Assembly: GCA_014381825.1 (NCBI GenBank)
Contig: JACNKX010000078.1
Location: 1-64,000 of the forward strand
Length of the DNA: 64,000 nt
Direction: 5' to 3'
From: Planctomycetota bacterium
GTDB lineage: Bacteria > Planctomycetota > Planctomycetia > Pirellulales > Pirellulaceae
Shown here: positions 8,874 to 17,281 of the stretch, piece by piece
How the letters are laid out: the number at the start of each line of letters is the position of its first letter
Position numbering within the stretch: position 1 is the first letter of the stretch
The notes under the pieces: generated by a model
What the model was told of the DNA's origin: nothing
The model's input: the letters and a program-made list of their open reading frames with translations, nothing else
Databases searched by the model: none
Position numbers and translations under genes: made by a program

Positions 8874-11102
8874 TCACTTCGCAATCACTTTCAACCAGCC
8901 TGCTAGAGTAAAAGCCGGATTGCCAGCTTCATCATCTTTCAACACCGAAAGCTCGGATGGTTTAAGATATCGAACCTTTCGTTCAACAACTGTCGCGCCG
9001 CGCAGGTGCGGTGGCGTCCCGTACAGTCTTTCGAGCGTTATATTGTTTTGATCACACCAATCGCCAAAGCTCGTTGGTTGAATTGATGGGTCAGCCTGAT
9101 CAAGAGAAACTGTCTTGAGCAGCCAGCGAACGACTTCGGGATGCGCTGGATAAGGTCGGTGCCCACCACCTGGTTCTAGCCAAGTCTGTAGGTTTCCGTC
9201 GTGGCCGAATCGCCTGGCAATCGCGTTGGCGCGATCGACTGCGGCTTGTGTTCCTATCCATGCCGAACCGTTCGCGTCACGATCGATGATTGTGTCCGCA
9301 TCGCCGTTGGTGATCAGCACGTCACAATGTGGCGTCGTTAAGGCAAGGTACTCGCTCCACGATAACTCTTCTCGCATACGTTCGTTCGGAGTTCGCGTAC
9401 AGAACTTACTGCGCATCGCGATATCGTCGAAGGCCCAACCGCTGACGATGGCAAAACGAAGTCGCGAGTCAAGCGTCGCCATCCAACCCGCCTTCGCTCC
9501 CCCTAACGAATTACCAACAACGCCGATCCGCTGTGGATCGATGTCATCGCGGCTCAATAAAAAATCGACTCCTCGCATCGCGTCTCCCACGAGCTTGCCC
9601 ATGATGGGGCGACCGGCGGACCACGCTTGGTGATGCACGGCATGGGGATCGTGAGCCCTCGTTCCCAGCTTACCAGCATGATGTCGCTCTTCCTCGCCAA
9701 TCGGATCAGCGGCCAAGCAGGCGATGCCAAGTTTCGCATAGAGCTGGCCGATGTATTGATAACAGGGATGGCTTTTGCTCCCACCGTGTCCAAAGGTCAA
9801 GACGACACCTGGTGTCGTCCCGGTAACCTTCTTCGGTCGGTAAAGGACTGCTGGAACACGCGACCCTGCTTCACTCGTGTAAACCCACTTCTCAGCGACG
9901 ACGTCGCCTAACTCGATCGTGCCGCGCGCCTCTGCCGCGAGTGGAACTCGCCCCTTCTGCAACCCGAGCATCGTCGCGAGACGGTCTCTTCGATCGCGTT
10001 GCCAATTTGTAAAGGAAGCGCGGTCGGTCCAATCACTTTGCAGTTCTGCTCTCTCTTCGTCCTTCACGGGACCAGACCATATCGCCGTATTGATTGCGAA
10101 GTACTTATTCACGAACGGCGGCTTCTTGCGGCTGGCATACCAGATGCGAAAGCTGCCATCGGTCTGTCGTATCACTGATTGGCTGGTCGTGTAATGTGAT
10201 TCCCAAGGCCGATTCGGATCGGGTCGCAAAACGGGATTGGCCGGGCTGCGGTACCATCGATATCCGTCAAGGCTCGCGGCAACGCCGATCGCGGTTGTGT
10301 TGGGCCGCGCGGCCCAATAGCTCCCGTACCACATCAAGTACACGCCGTCTGCTTTGATCACGGTGGGATAAAACAGTCGCGAACGCTCCCACGCCTGCTC
10401 GACCTTGAGCACTGGATCCGGATGCAATTTCCAGCGCGTGCCGTTTTGGCTCGTCGCCATCCGCATCTGCCATGAACCGCCGGAGACGTCTGTGTACCAC
10501 ATGCGATACGCGACACCCTCTTTAAGGATCGTTGGTGCATAGACGTGTTCGAGCTGCGCGGGCGATGGCTCTTCCCAGGCGATCCCGTCACGGCTACGCG
10601 TTTCGTAGAGCGCATGACGTCCGCTTCCGCCTGAGAAATGCGTCGAGCTAAACCACATCCGCAGATGCCCTTGTTCGCGCAGGACCGTTCCATCCGGGTT
10701 GCGGAGTAATGTCGCCGTGAGGATCGATTGCTTCCCATCACCAAAGCGATAAACAGGATTCTTCGTGCGTCTGGTAAAGACGCGACCGTCCCGACCGGTC
10801 GCCAAGCCGAGATCGAATACTCGTTTCGCGACCGTGCCTGTCGAACCGCTATACCACAGAAAGTATTCATCTTCGAACTTCGCGACGCACGGCGCGAAAA
10901 TGTGCGTGTCGTCAAAAGCACCGCTATCACCGAGCGACAAGACGGGGCCATCGGCGTCGCGTTGCCAGTCCTGCGGCTCGAGCCAGCGTCGGAGTTCACG
11001 CGGTACACGTGTCGCTTCGGTTTGAGGCGGCTGCCCTTTGGACTCGACCGATATCAAACAACACACGATCCATATCGACATGTATCGCACGAGCCGCATC
11101 AT
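8874..11102 (-). CDS. Secreted five-bladed propeller (GH43-like) fused to alpha/beta-hydrolase esterase
   Basis: 742 aa if started at the first ATG of the ATGATG pair at 11102, just after the stop of the Hint gene; earlier in-frame codons would lie inside that gene. A hydrophobic leader (YMSIWIVCCLISV) suggests export. Residues about 45-330 carry repeated W-Y/F-S-G and RMW(Y/F) strands typical of the GH43/32/68/130-like propeller (EYFLWYSGSTGT, MWYTDVSGGSWQMR, YLMWYGSYW, FRIWYASRKK). Residues about 400-700 are a dienelactone-hydrolase or acetyl-xylan-esterase-like domain with the nucleophile elbow GNSLGG and a late GGGHRPYPAHPE histidine. A polysaccharide-degrading or deacylating enzyme is likely. 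Confidence 0.7.
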   Translation of the reverse strand: MMRLVRYMSIWIVCCLISVESKGQPPQTEATRVPRELRRWLEPQDWQRDADGPVLSLGDSGAFDDTHIFAPCVAKFEDEYFLWYSGSTGTVAKRVFDLGLATGRDGRVFTRRTKNPVYRFGDGKQSILTATLLRNPDGTVLREQGHLRMWFSSTHFSGGSGRHALYETRSRDGIAWEEPSPAQLEHVYAPTILKEGVAYRMWYTDVSGGSWQMRMATSQNGTRWKLHPDPVLKVEQAWERSRLFYPTVIKADGVYLMWYGSYWAARPNTTAIGVAASLDGYRWYRSPANPVLRPDPNRPWESHYTTSQSVIRQTDGSFRIWYASRKKPPFVNKYFAINTAIWSGPVKDEERAELQSDWTDRASFTNWQRDRRDRLATMLGLQKGRVPLAAEARGTIELGDVVAEKWVYTSEAGSRVPAVLYRPKKVTGTTPGVVLTFGHGGSKSHPCYQYIGQLYAKLGIACLAADPIGEEERHHAGKLGTRAHDPHAVHHQAWSAGRPIMGKLVGDAMRGVDFLLSRDDIDPQRIGVVGNSLGGAKAGWMATLDSRLRFAIVSGWAFDDIAMRSKFCTRTPNERMREELSWSEYLALTTPHCDVLITNGDADTIIDRDANGSAWIGTQAAVDRANAIARRFGHDGNLQTWLEPGGGHRPYPAHPEVVRWLLKTVSLDQADPSIQPTSFGDWCDQNNITLERLYGTPPHLRGATVVERKVRYLKPSELSVLKDDEAGNPAFTLAGWLKVIAK

Positions 11103-11127
11103 TCGCAGTTGCAACTTCTGCGCGACT

Positions 11128-12924
11128 TCAATAGGCCAAGAAGCCTGGAACGATCGTTCGCGTTGGTCGTCGATCGGTGACATCATGGGAAAGAATCTTA
11201 CCAGCTCCAACGACGTAAGTGTTGAAGTCGGCGACGACCAAATTGTACGTCTGAGCCTCCGCCCCGCTCTCGACCGCCACGATTGGAACCGAGCCTTCGA
11301 TCCCATGTAACGACTTGCCTGATGACAATTCACGGGCTTTCGACCATCCTTGACCTGATACCCAGAACAGGTGCCCACTGCTTGTCTCGAATGATTCGTT
11401 GCCGACGCGAATCTTCACTAATTGTTCTACAGGACGGATCGTCGTTCGTAACACCGGCTTATAAGCAAGTTCACCGGTTTCGATGTCTTGCGACAACACA
11501 ACGTCACCCACACGAATCTTCTCAATTGCGTTCATGCCAGAAGCTGTCCAAACCGGCGTTCCCGCGGCGAAGCACTCAGCTCGCTGCGGCTGTTGTGAAG
11601 CCCCATTCTGAGAGCCGACCAAGTCAAATTGCAGCGGAGATTGGTCGCGCATTGTAACTTGGCGAGTCTGTTGCTGTCGTTGCGTTTGCTTTTGACCTTG
11701 GAGAACGACGTCGTTCTGCTGATTCCACCATTGCCACCACAATTGCGGAACGGCCGGAATGGTTTGCTGTGTGGCGAGGTTCAAGACGCGTGTAATTCGT
11801 TGGTTCAGCAATTGAGTCCCAGCATTCTGCTGCTGCATCGATTGTTGAAGTTGAACGGCCGTCGCGTTCGTATTGGCCAGAGCACGAGACAATGTCTCGC
11901 GACCGCTGCCGCCGGGAATCGCTCGCCGACGATAGACAGAATTCAGGACCAACACTTCCCGCTGTTGCTGAGCTTCCCGGAAGAACGCATGTTGGTAGAC
12001 GAGTCGACCATTGGCTGGCCCAACCCTGGCGCGCGATTCTACGGTCGTGTACATTTCGGCCAACAGCAGTGGCACGAAACTCTCTCGTGGTCGCTTCATC
12101 AACAAAAGCGATGCCTCGTCGCGGACTTCAGGGCGGGATGAAAAGACCGCATGACGCACCAGCGATTCGACCGCTTCTTGTTCGGGCATTCGCGAAACCG
12201 CTTCCAGCACGAGCATGGCGGCGACTTGACTGTGAGGCGACAAGATTTCCTCCAACGCGGGAATCGCGTCGGTCGAAGTGATTGCTCGGATGTGTTCAGC
12301 CGCTCGCTCTCGCTTATCGGGATTTGACTGCCCCAGATCTTTGCGTAAGTCGAGTACTTTCGATCGCCAATCCTCTAACGCCGTTTGCCAGGACTCTCGA
12401 TCTTCAGCTTGACGTTGGATCTGGGCCGCTTGTATCCACTGACCGTCCGCCAGCTGAAACCCCAATCGTTCTCTAGCGTCCGCATGATTAGGATCCAAAT
12501 CGATCACGCGCGATAAGTGAGCCCGCTCCTGATCCGACATCCGCCGCTCGCTGCACCAGTCCGCCAGTTGGAGATGATCTTCGACCGTGTCACGACGATC
12601 TTCACGCAGCTTTCGGTAGGCCGCCAGCTTTGAACTCGTACTGATGATCCTCGGAGCATCGTAAACGTGCGACCAACCGCCACCAACTCGCACAAATCCT
12701 TGATGCCACCGCGCGGGAGCATAATTCGGATCGGCGACGACTGCCTCGGCGAGCAAGCGGTCGCGATCGGAACGCGGGCCATAGATCTCGCGATGAAGCG
12801 CCTCGGCGACCAACTGTTTTGCTGACTCGCGATCAGACGCGGCGATTTCCGCAGCGACGATGCCGAAGGAAGTATTCAAAAGGACAACAGAAACGACGGC
12901 AGTCAAGAAAGAACGCCAAGACAT
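11128..12924 (-). CDS. Exported repeat protein with C-terminal Hint (intein-like) domain
   Basis: 598 aa with signal peptide (VVSVVLLNTSFGIVAAE). The first ~250 residues have TPR/HEAT-like helices (ADPNYAPARWHQGFVRV, LDPNHADARERLGFQLADG), followed by HEAT-type and Q-rich segments (about 385-435). From Cys451 (AECFAAGTPVW) a Hint fold runs to the end: block B TSSGH (His518) and NTYVVGAGKILSHDV with His580-Asp581, then only 17 residues. Hint domains cut or cleave their own chain; here the usual terminal His-Asn is His-Asp and there is no toxin behind it. Similar TPR-Hint proteins occur in planctomycetes, function unknown. Confidence 0.75.
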   Translation of the reverse strand: MSWRSFLTAVVSVVLLNTSFGIVAAEIAASDRESAKQLVAEALHREIYGPRSDRDRLLAEAVVADPNYAPARWHQGFVRVGGGWSHVYDAPRIISTSSKLAAYRKLREDRRDTVEDHLQLADWCSERRMSDQERAHLSRVIDLDPNHADARERLGFQLADGQWIQAAQIQRQAEDRESWQTALEDWRSKVLDLRKDLGQSNPDKRERAAEHIRAITSTDAIPALEEILSPHSQVAAMLVLEAVSRMPEQEAVESLVRHAVFSSRPEVRDEASLLLMKRPRESFVPLLLAEMYTTVESRARVGPANGRLVYQHAFFREAQQQREVLVLNSVYRRRAIPGGSGRETLSRALANTNATAVQLQQSMQQQNAGTQLLNQRITRVLNLATQQTIPAVPQLWWQWWNQQNDVVLQGQKQTQRQQQTRQVTMRDQSPLQFDLVGSQNGASQQPQRAECFAAGTPVWTASGMNAIEKIRVGDVVLSQDIETGELAYKPVLRTTIRPVEQLVKIRVGNESFETSSGHLFWVSGQGWSKARELSSGKSLHGIEGSVPIVAVESGAEAQTYNLVVADFNTYVVGAGKILSHDVTDRRPTRTIVPGFLAY

Positions 12925-13009
12925 AAGGTTTTCTCCTGCGTCTCATTGCCGAACCACAACGCGAATGCATCGGTCGACACGACATGATCAAGTCGGCCCC
13001 CGTCGACTT

Positions 13010-13636
13010 TCAACGAAATGATATCGCTCTAGGGGCGAAGATGCAAGCAAATCGCGGGCGGGGTAGTGTCCTAGGATTGAGTTGAGAGGGAACTTTTGTG
13101 ACCTCATCAAACAGATCGTCGAACGACCAGATTTGGTTGGTCAGTCCGGCCATCATAGCGGCGGTCGGGCGCTTCTGGCCAGACTTTCCGGGCATTCGGG
13201 TACGCCAGCACCAGATGTAATAGCAGGCGAACATTGCGAACGCCGCCTCTAGGTTCTCCAGCTTCTTGCTGAAGCACAGGGTGAGCCGATTCAGCCGCTT
13301 CATAAACGTCCGTTGCGTTCCGTTGAGTCGCTCAACGTGGCTGGTTCCTATCGTTCGAGCGTTCCGGCCCTCTATGCCCCGTATGCCGGTTCGCTTGGTT
13401 CCGACCATCTCCGAAGGCGAGTGGATCATGTTCGCGTTGCGGTACTCTTTTATTATCACGCCGTACTTGGCGTAGGGACCGAACGCTAGATCGACGGCTT
13501 CGGGATACCCTGCGAAACCATCGGTGCTGATCTGAACGATGGGATGATAGCCACCCTTCTCAAACTTGTGGGCATCAGACTGATTAAACAGGTTGCTGAA
13601 CCACGAGTCGGAACGTGAGCGCGTGAAGTCCTACTG
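13010..13636 (-). pseudogene. IS1-like transposase, C-terminal remnant
   Basis: The readable frame contains IVQISTDGFAGYPEAVDLA, then GVIIKEYRN, TSHVERLNGTQRTFMKRLNR and CFSKKLENLEAAFAMFACYY, the DDE-type catalytic end of IS1-family transposases (STDGF aspartate and HVERLN glutamate). Upstream of about 13636 the frame is closed by TAG and the N-terminal zinc finger/HTH part is missing, so the gene is truncated. The frame also runs on through the terminal repeat into flanking DNA, so the last ~20 residues are not part of the original protein. Confidence 0.7.
13062..13073. repeat. Left terminal inverted repeat
   Basis: GGTAGTGTCCTA, exact reverse complement of 15575-15586, immediately preceded by the direct repeat GCGGGCGG. 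Confidence 0.65.
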
Positions 13637-13670
13637 AAGGCTGCGAGGCGTAAGGCCAACCAAGCCTAAG

Positions 13671-13761
13671 CGGAGAGAAGGGGAATCGAACCCGATCCGT
13701 GAGGACTCCCTAGGGTCGCTTATAAGACGATTGCGCCCCCAAGACGCGGGACTTGCTCTCC
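13671..13761 (-). tRNA. tRNA-like relic with Ser-type acceptor stem
   Basis: The minus strand starts GGAGAG and ends CTCTCCG, a 6-bp acceptor stem with discriminator G as in class II tRNA-Ser, and has a perfect B-box GGTTCGATTCC T-arm core and a long variable region. But the D-loop lacks A14, the T-stem pairs only over three bases, and the anticodon arm is ambiguous (loop CTTATAA, nominal anticodon UAU). CCA is not encoded. I take it as a degraded or strongly divergent tRNA, not a normal decoding tRNA. Confidence 0.35.
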
Positions 13762-13854
13762 AAAATCAAGAAAGCAGGTCGTATCGAGCGTTTCGCTAAG
13801 AAAGCGTGTGTCCTCCGTTATGACTCTGACGCCTGATCGCTCAGCTTGGTTCGC

Positions 13855-14238
13855 TCAGAACTGAATGAAGTGTATCTTCCCTCGCTCTTTGATCGACGCC
13901 ACGGTTCCACGTTTCACAGCTTCGGAGAAGTTTTCTATTGTCCTCCAGTGCTTGACGAGCCACGTGGCTTGGTCCCAGAACTGCAACTTGTTCCAAAAAG
14001 GCTCGAAGTAAATTGCCGTAAGGACAGCCTTCTTTAACTCACGGGCTTCCGACTGACGTGTGAGTTGATGCTTATCCTGAGACACAAATACAGCATCTCG
14101 TCCTGCTAGTGCAGAAAACAGGGGTACATCCTTTATATCCTCGGGGTACTCATCGCGCAGTGCGACCGCGTCAATACCCAGAGCGTTGAGCGTGTGTGCA
14201 TATCGATAGGCTATGCAACTGTCGAAGAAATACTGCAC
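13855..14238 (-). CDS. PIN-like toxin, VapC45 type
   Basis: 127 aa from a GTG inside the antitoxin gene (28-bp overlap). The start FFDSCIAYRYAHTLNALGI carries the first PIN aspartate; EDIKDVPLFSAL and VFVSQDK follow, the pattern of the PIN-like group exemplified by M. tuberculosis VapC45. These are ribonucleases held inactive by the partner. Lies within the IS-bounded unit, which would explain its presence by transfer. Confidence 0.75.
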   Translation of the reverse strand: MQYFFDSCIAYRYAHTLNALGIDAVALRDEYPEDIKDVPLFSALAGRDAVFVSQDKHQLTRQSEARELKKAVLTAIYFEPFWNKLQFWDQATWLVKHWRTIENFSEAVKRGTVASIKERGKIHFIQF

Positions 14239-14894
14239 GCAGGAGATTGCTCGAACAGAATTGCTTGCTCGACTGCCCTCGGTGGCACATCAAACCATTT
14301 TGCTACCGCTGCGACATCCTGCCCGTCGCCAGCACAAACCGCGTCGGAAAGTGCCTGTGTTGGCACTCCTGTAACCGCGTCGATAGGTTGTCCGAATTGT
14401 CTCTCTGGATCTAATACAACGCGACCCTTCTTGAACAGTGGCCAGTATCGCAACGCTTCCTGTTCGCCGTATTCTAGTTTTCGGAAGAACGGCTTAACTA
14501 TCTGCTTGAACACATATTGGCCGTGCTGCAAGTCCTCAATCACTTCCTGTTCGCCGTCTTTCACTTGTTTCACGAGCGTACCGAAAATCGTCTTGCCGTC
14601 TGTATCAAATTTCTTCACTGCGAAAGGGTAGTCAGTCTTAAACTTACGGGACGCAACCACAGCCGCCGTACGGATCGTCTGGAGAGACACTTCCTCGTGG
14701 CGAAACTGTCGAATGAACAACAATTCCATCAGTTCTAAAAATGAAACGGTGTCTTCTGAAGCGTCGAAACGGCGTCGAACAATACCCACGCCGGGATCTA
14801 TCCAGCGACGCACCTTCCGAGTTGATGCGCCAATAATGCGTGCAGCATCAGGGATCGAATAAACGCCAAGACCGAGATGTGACTCTTGTTTCAA
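14211..14894 (-). CDS. Antitoxin, VapB45 type (MerR-like HTH plus DUF433)
   Basis: 227 aa from TTG 14894; no good ATG/GTG with a ribosome site was found, so the start is uncertain. Residues about 12-40 form a MerR-like helix-turn-helix (IPDAARIIGASTRKVRRWI). Residues about 165-220 match DUF433 (GQPIDAVTGVPTQALSDAV then VAKWFDVPPRAVEQAILFE), the toxin-contact part. Gene order antitoxin-toxin with overlap is that of vapBC45. Autoregulation by the HTH on the upstream 14895-15092 region is expected; no clear palindrome was noticed there. Confidence 0.75.
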   Translation of the reverse strand: MKQESHLGLGVYSIPDAARIIGASTRKVRRWIDPGVGIVRRRFDASEDTVSFLELMELLFIRQFRHEEVSLQTIRTAAVVASRKFKTDYPFAVKKFDTDGKTIFGTLVKQVKDGEQEVIEDLQHGQYVFKQIVKPFFRKLEYGEQEALRYWPLFKKGRVVLDPERQFGQPIDAVTGVPTQALSDAVCAGDGQDVAAVAKWFDVPPRAVEQAILFEQSPACSISSTVA

Positions 14895-15092
14895 CGTGAG
14901 ACGCTAGCAATAAAAAAGTCGCAGTGAGAAGGTGCGACTGTGTTAGTTCCTCTGTAATTGTGAGCCGATCCCTTCTGATGCATCCTAGCCATCCGACTCG
15001 TCTGCGAATTCTGCTTCATATCTCGTTCGATGTCACGGCGAAACGAGACCCAACAAAAACCAACCTGAGAACGATCCTGCTACAATGCCCCC

Positions 15093-15266
15093 ATGCCCAG
15101 CGAGCGAGACAAAGCGAAGCGCGAGCGAATTATTCAACTAGTTGCGGGGCGTCTCGGTGTCCCGCCAGATCAGATCGCTCAGAGACTCTCGTTCATCGAG
15201 GACCTGGACGTTGATTCCCTGGACGTTGAGGAGTTGGCTATCGAATTGGAAGAAGAATTCGGTTGA
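15093..15266 (+). CDS. Acyl-carrier-protein-like protein, short
   Basis: 57 aa: IIQLVAGRLGVPPDQI, then FIEDLDVDSLDVEELAIELE and EEFG before TGA. The DSL motif with the phosphopantetheine Ser is kept and helix II is ACP-like, but ACPs are normally about 76-80 aa and the helix III/IV region is missing. Either a truncated relic or a minimal carrier domain. Downstream bases after the stop do not restore the missing part in any frame. It is not covered by larger ORFs and lies inside the IS-bounded unit. Confidence 0.5.
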   Translation: MPSERDKAKRERIIQLVAGRLGVPPDQIAQRLSFIEDLDVDSLDVEELAIELEEEFG

Positions 15267-15277
15267 GAGTCGCACAA

Positions 15278-15547
15278 ATGACCTCCCAGCACGACAAGCC
15301 GAAGCGGTGGCGACCGTGGCGGTTTAGCCTCCGAGCCCTCCTCATACTCACGTTCGGCGCGGGGTGTGTTTGCGCCGGGTGGCTGGAACGACAGCGAGAA
15401 TACGACAGAGCAGAAGCAGCTCACCAACAGGAGTGGATGGAGGAAGAGGCGAGGTGGTGGAGCGCCCACGGGAAGCAGTTGCCCCGGATCAGTCCGTCAG
15501 CCGACGACACGCAAAACGACGATCCGTTCGCTGATCCATTTGATTGA
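15278..15547 (+). CDS. Small single-span membrane protein with FSLR motif
   Basis: 89 aa. PWRFSLRALLILTFGAGCVC at about 13-32 is the FSLRtLLl-type membrane start very common in planctomycete small proteins, followed by a charged coiled helix (EYDRAEAAHQQEWMEEEARW) and an acidic tail. Function unknown. Starts 11 bp after the ACP-like gene in the same direction; a TTG at 15263 overlapping that gene's stop is an alternative start. Ends 27 bp before the right end of the mobile unit. Confidence 0.5.
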   Translation: MTSQHDKPKRWRPWRFSLRALLILTFGAGCVCAGWLERQREYDRAEAAHQQEWMEEEARWWSAHGKQLPRISPSADDTQNDDPFADPFD

Positions 15548-15574
15548 CGGCAGATTTCAGTCTCCCCTCAAAGT

Positions 15575-15586
15575 TAGGACACTACC
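15575..15586. repeat. Right terminal inverted repeat
   Basis: TAGGACACTACC, exact reverse complement of the left end, immediately followed by the direct repeat GCGGGCGG. Confidence 0.65.
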
Positions 15587-15702
15587 GCGGGCGGCGTATT
15601 CGAGCCGATAAGCCCAGGGCCGCGTCAGACTGAGCTTCTCACGCCCTGCCAGACGACTAGAATTGCACAATTCCACAAGCGCGGGCCCACGAGCATGAGC
15701 TA

Positions 15703-17073
15703 ATGTCCGAAGCTGATTCTGTCCCACAAGACGCCGACGAGAGCGCGTCGACTTCCGAAGACGACTTCGGCAATCGGCGGGCTGCGGCGAAGGTGCGCGA
15801 GTTTCCTCAGACGCCCGGTGTGTATCTGATGAAGGATTTGGCGGGGCGAGTCATCTATATCGGCAAGGCGAAGAATCTGCGATCTCGTGCTGGCAGCTAC
15901 TTTTTACAAGGAGCCAAAGTCGAATGGCGTACCGCGGATTGGGTGCATGAGATCTGCGACATCGATTACATCGAATGCGACAGCGAAGTCGACGCGTTGC
16001 TAATGGAATCGCGGTTGGTCAAGGATATTCAACCCAAACACAACAAAGAGCTGAAGGACGACAAGACGTTTCCTTACTTAATGATCACGACTCACGAGGA
16101 CTTTCCTCGTGTCGAAGTCACGCGCGAACCTCGCGATCGAGGCGTCAAGCTGTACGGTCCTTTTGCCAATGCAGGCGACCTGCGCGGAGCAATTCAGGTA
16201 CTGCAACGTATCTTCAAGTTCCGAACGTGTTCATTGGATATCGAAGATGGCGACAAACGGTGGGAATGGTTTCGTCCTTGCCTGTTGGCCAGCATCAATC
16301 AATGTACCGTGCCGTGCAACTTGCGAATCAGCAAAGACGATTATCGCCGCGACATTCGTCGACTGCAGATGTTTCTGGACGGGAAACGCGATTCATTGCT
16401 GAAGCAGATGTACAAGGAAATGGAAAACGCGTCGAAGGCGCTCGAGTTTGAAAAGGCGGCGCGGTTGCGCGACGAAATCCGGATGCTGGAAACGCTGGAC
16501 CAGCGTGGTGAGTTGGATACACACGCTCAACCCGAAGTCTTCTATATCGATCCTAAGAAGGGACTGAGCGGATTGCGCAAAGTACTCAAACTGGACAGCA
16601 AGCCACGTACGATCGAAGGCATCGACATCGCGCACCTGGGCGGCGGCGAAACGGTCGCCAGTGTTGTGCAGTTTATCGATGGTTTGCCTTTCAAACCCGG
16701 ATACCGTCGCTACAAGATTCGGGATGTCGATGGAGTCGATGACTTCCGTAGCATCTATGAAGTCGTCGCGCGCCGTTACAAACGAATGCACGACCAGCAA
16801 GAGATGTTTCCCGACATCATTCTCATCGACGGTGGGAAAGGGCAATTGAACGCCGCAGTTGCAGCCTTCCGCGATCAACAGGTCGACCCACCTACGCTGA
16901 TCTCGCTGGCGAAACGAGAAGAAGAGATCTTCCGTCCGGGCGAGAGCGAGTCCTTGAGACTCAGCCGACATGCCTTTGCACTACGACTATTGCAATATGT
17001 TCGCGACGAAGCTCATCGCTTCGCACAGCACTATCACCATATGTTGCGTAAGAAGTCGACACTGGGCGAATAG
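15703..17073 (+). CDS. uvrC: UvrC-type excinuclease subunit lacking the C-terminal HhH domain
   Basis: 456 aa. GIY-YIG nuclease domain at about 38-115 (PGVYLMKDL, VIYIGKAKNLRSR); four Cys around 175-205 (FRTC, FRPC, NQC, VPC) matching the UvrC Fe-S cysteines; UVR motif ALEFEKAARLRDEI near 248; RNase H-like 3'-5' incision domain from about 300 (IEGIDIAHLGGG, ILIDGGKGQLNAA, RDEAHRFAQHYHHMLRKKS). It stops right after the RNase H domain, where typical UvrC (about 600 aa) continues with two helix-hairpin-helix motifs. Acts with UvrA/UvrB in nucleotide excision repair, making both incisions. Confidence 0.9.
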   Translation: MSEADSVPQDADESASTSEDDFGNRRAAAKVREFPQTPGVYLMKDLAGRVIYIGKAKNLRSRAGSYFLQGAKVEWRTADWVHEICDIDYIECDSEVDALLMESRLVKDIQPKHNKELKDDKTFPYLMITTHEDFPRVEVTREPRDRGVKLYGPFANAGDLRGAIQVLQRIFKFRTCSLDIEDGDKRWEWFRPCLLASINQCTVPCNLRISKDDYRRDIRRLQMFLDGKRDSLLKQMYKEMENASKALEFEKAARLRDEIRMLETLDQRGELDTHAQPEVFYIDPKKGLSGLRKVLKLDSKPRTIEGIDIAHLGGGETVASVVQFIDGLPFKPGYRRYKIRDVDGVDDFRSIYEVVARRYKRMHDQQEMFPDIILIDGGKGQLNAAVAAFRDQQVDPPTLISLAKREEEIFRPGESESLRLSRHAFALRLLQYVRDEAHRFAQHYHHMLRKKSTLGE

Positions 17074-17281
17074 ACACAGAAGATTGCAAATCGTCTCCTC
17101 TGATCGTGTGAGATCACCGAGAGCAACCATTCTAGGAACGCAAGCACCGGACATCCGGTACTTGACGGCAACGCTAGCAGGATCGGTAGTAAATCTACCT
17201 GGAAGCGATCCTGGTTTCTCCCTAGAATCTCGCGCCCTCTTTTCTATTGATCCCGTCCTGCAACGGTCGGTGAGGATTAAA

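Larger units (their letters stand above)
13062..15586. mobile_element. Decayed IS1-family-type element with toxin-antitoxin cargo
   Basis: Both ends carry the same 12-bp inverted sequence: GGTAGTGTCCTA at 13062-13073 and TAGGACACTACC at 15575-15586, with further partial likeness inward (TTGAG/GAGA tracts). Directly outside each end is GCGGGCGG (13054-13061 and 15587-15594), an 8-bp target duplication, the size IS1-family transposases make. Inside are the transposase remnant at the left end, a tRNA-like relic, a VapBC45-like pair, a short ACP-like gene and a small membrane protein. The transposase lacks its N-terminal half, so the unit is probably immobile unless helped in trans. Confidence 0.65.

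Noticed and set aside
16970-17281. N-terminal 104-codon extension of the AsmA-like gene
   Set aside because: It overlaps uvrC out of frame, and ATG 17282 has a good ribosome site and leads directly to the membrane anchor.
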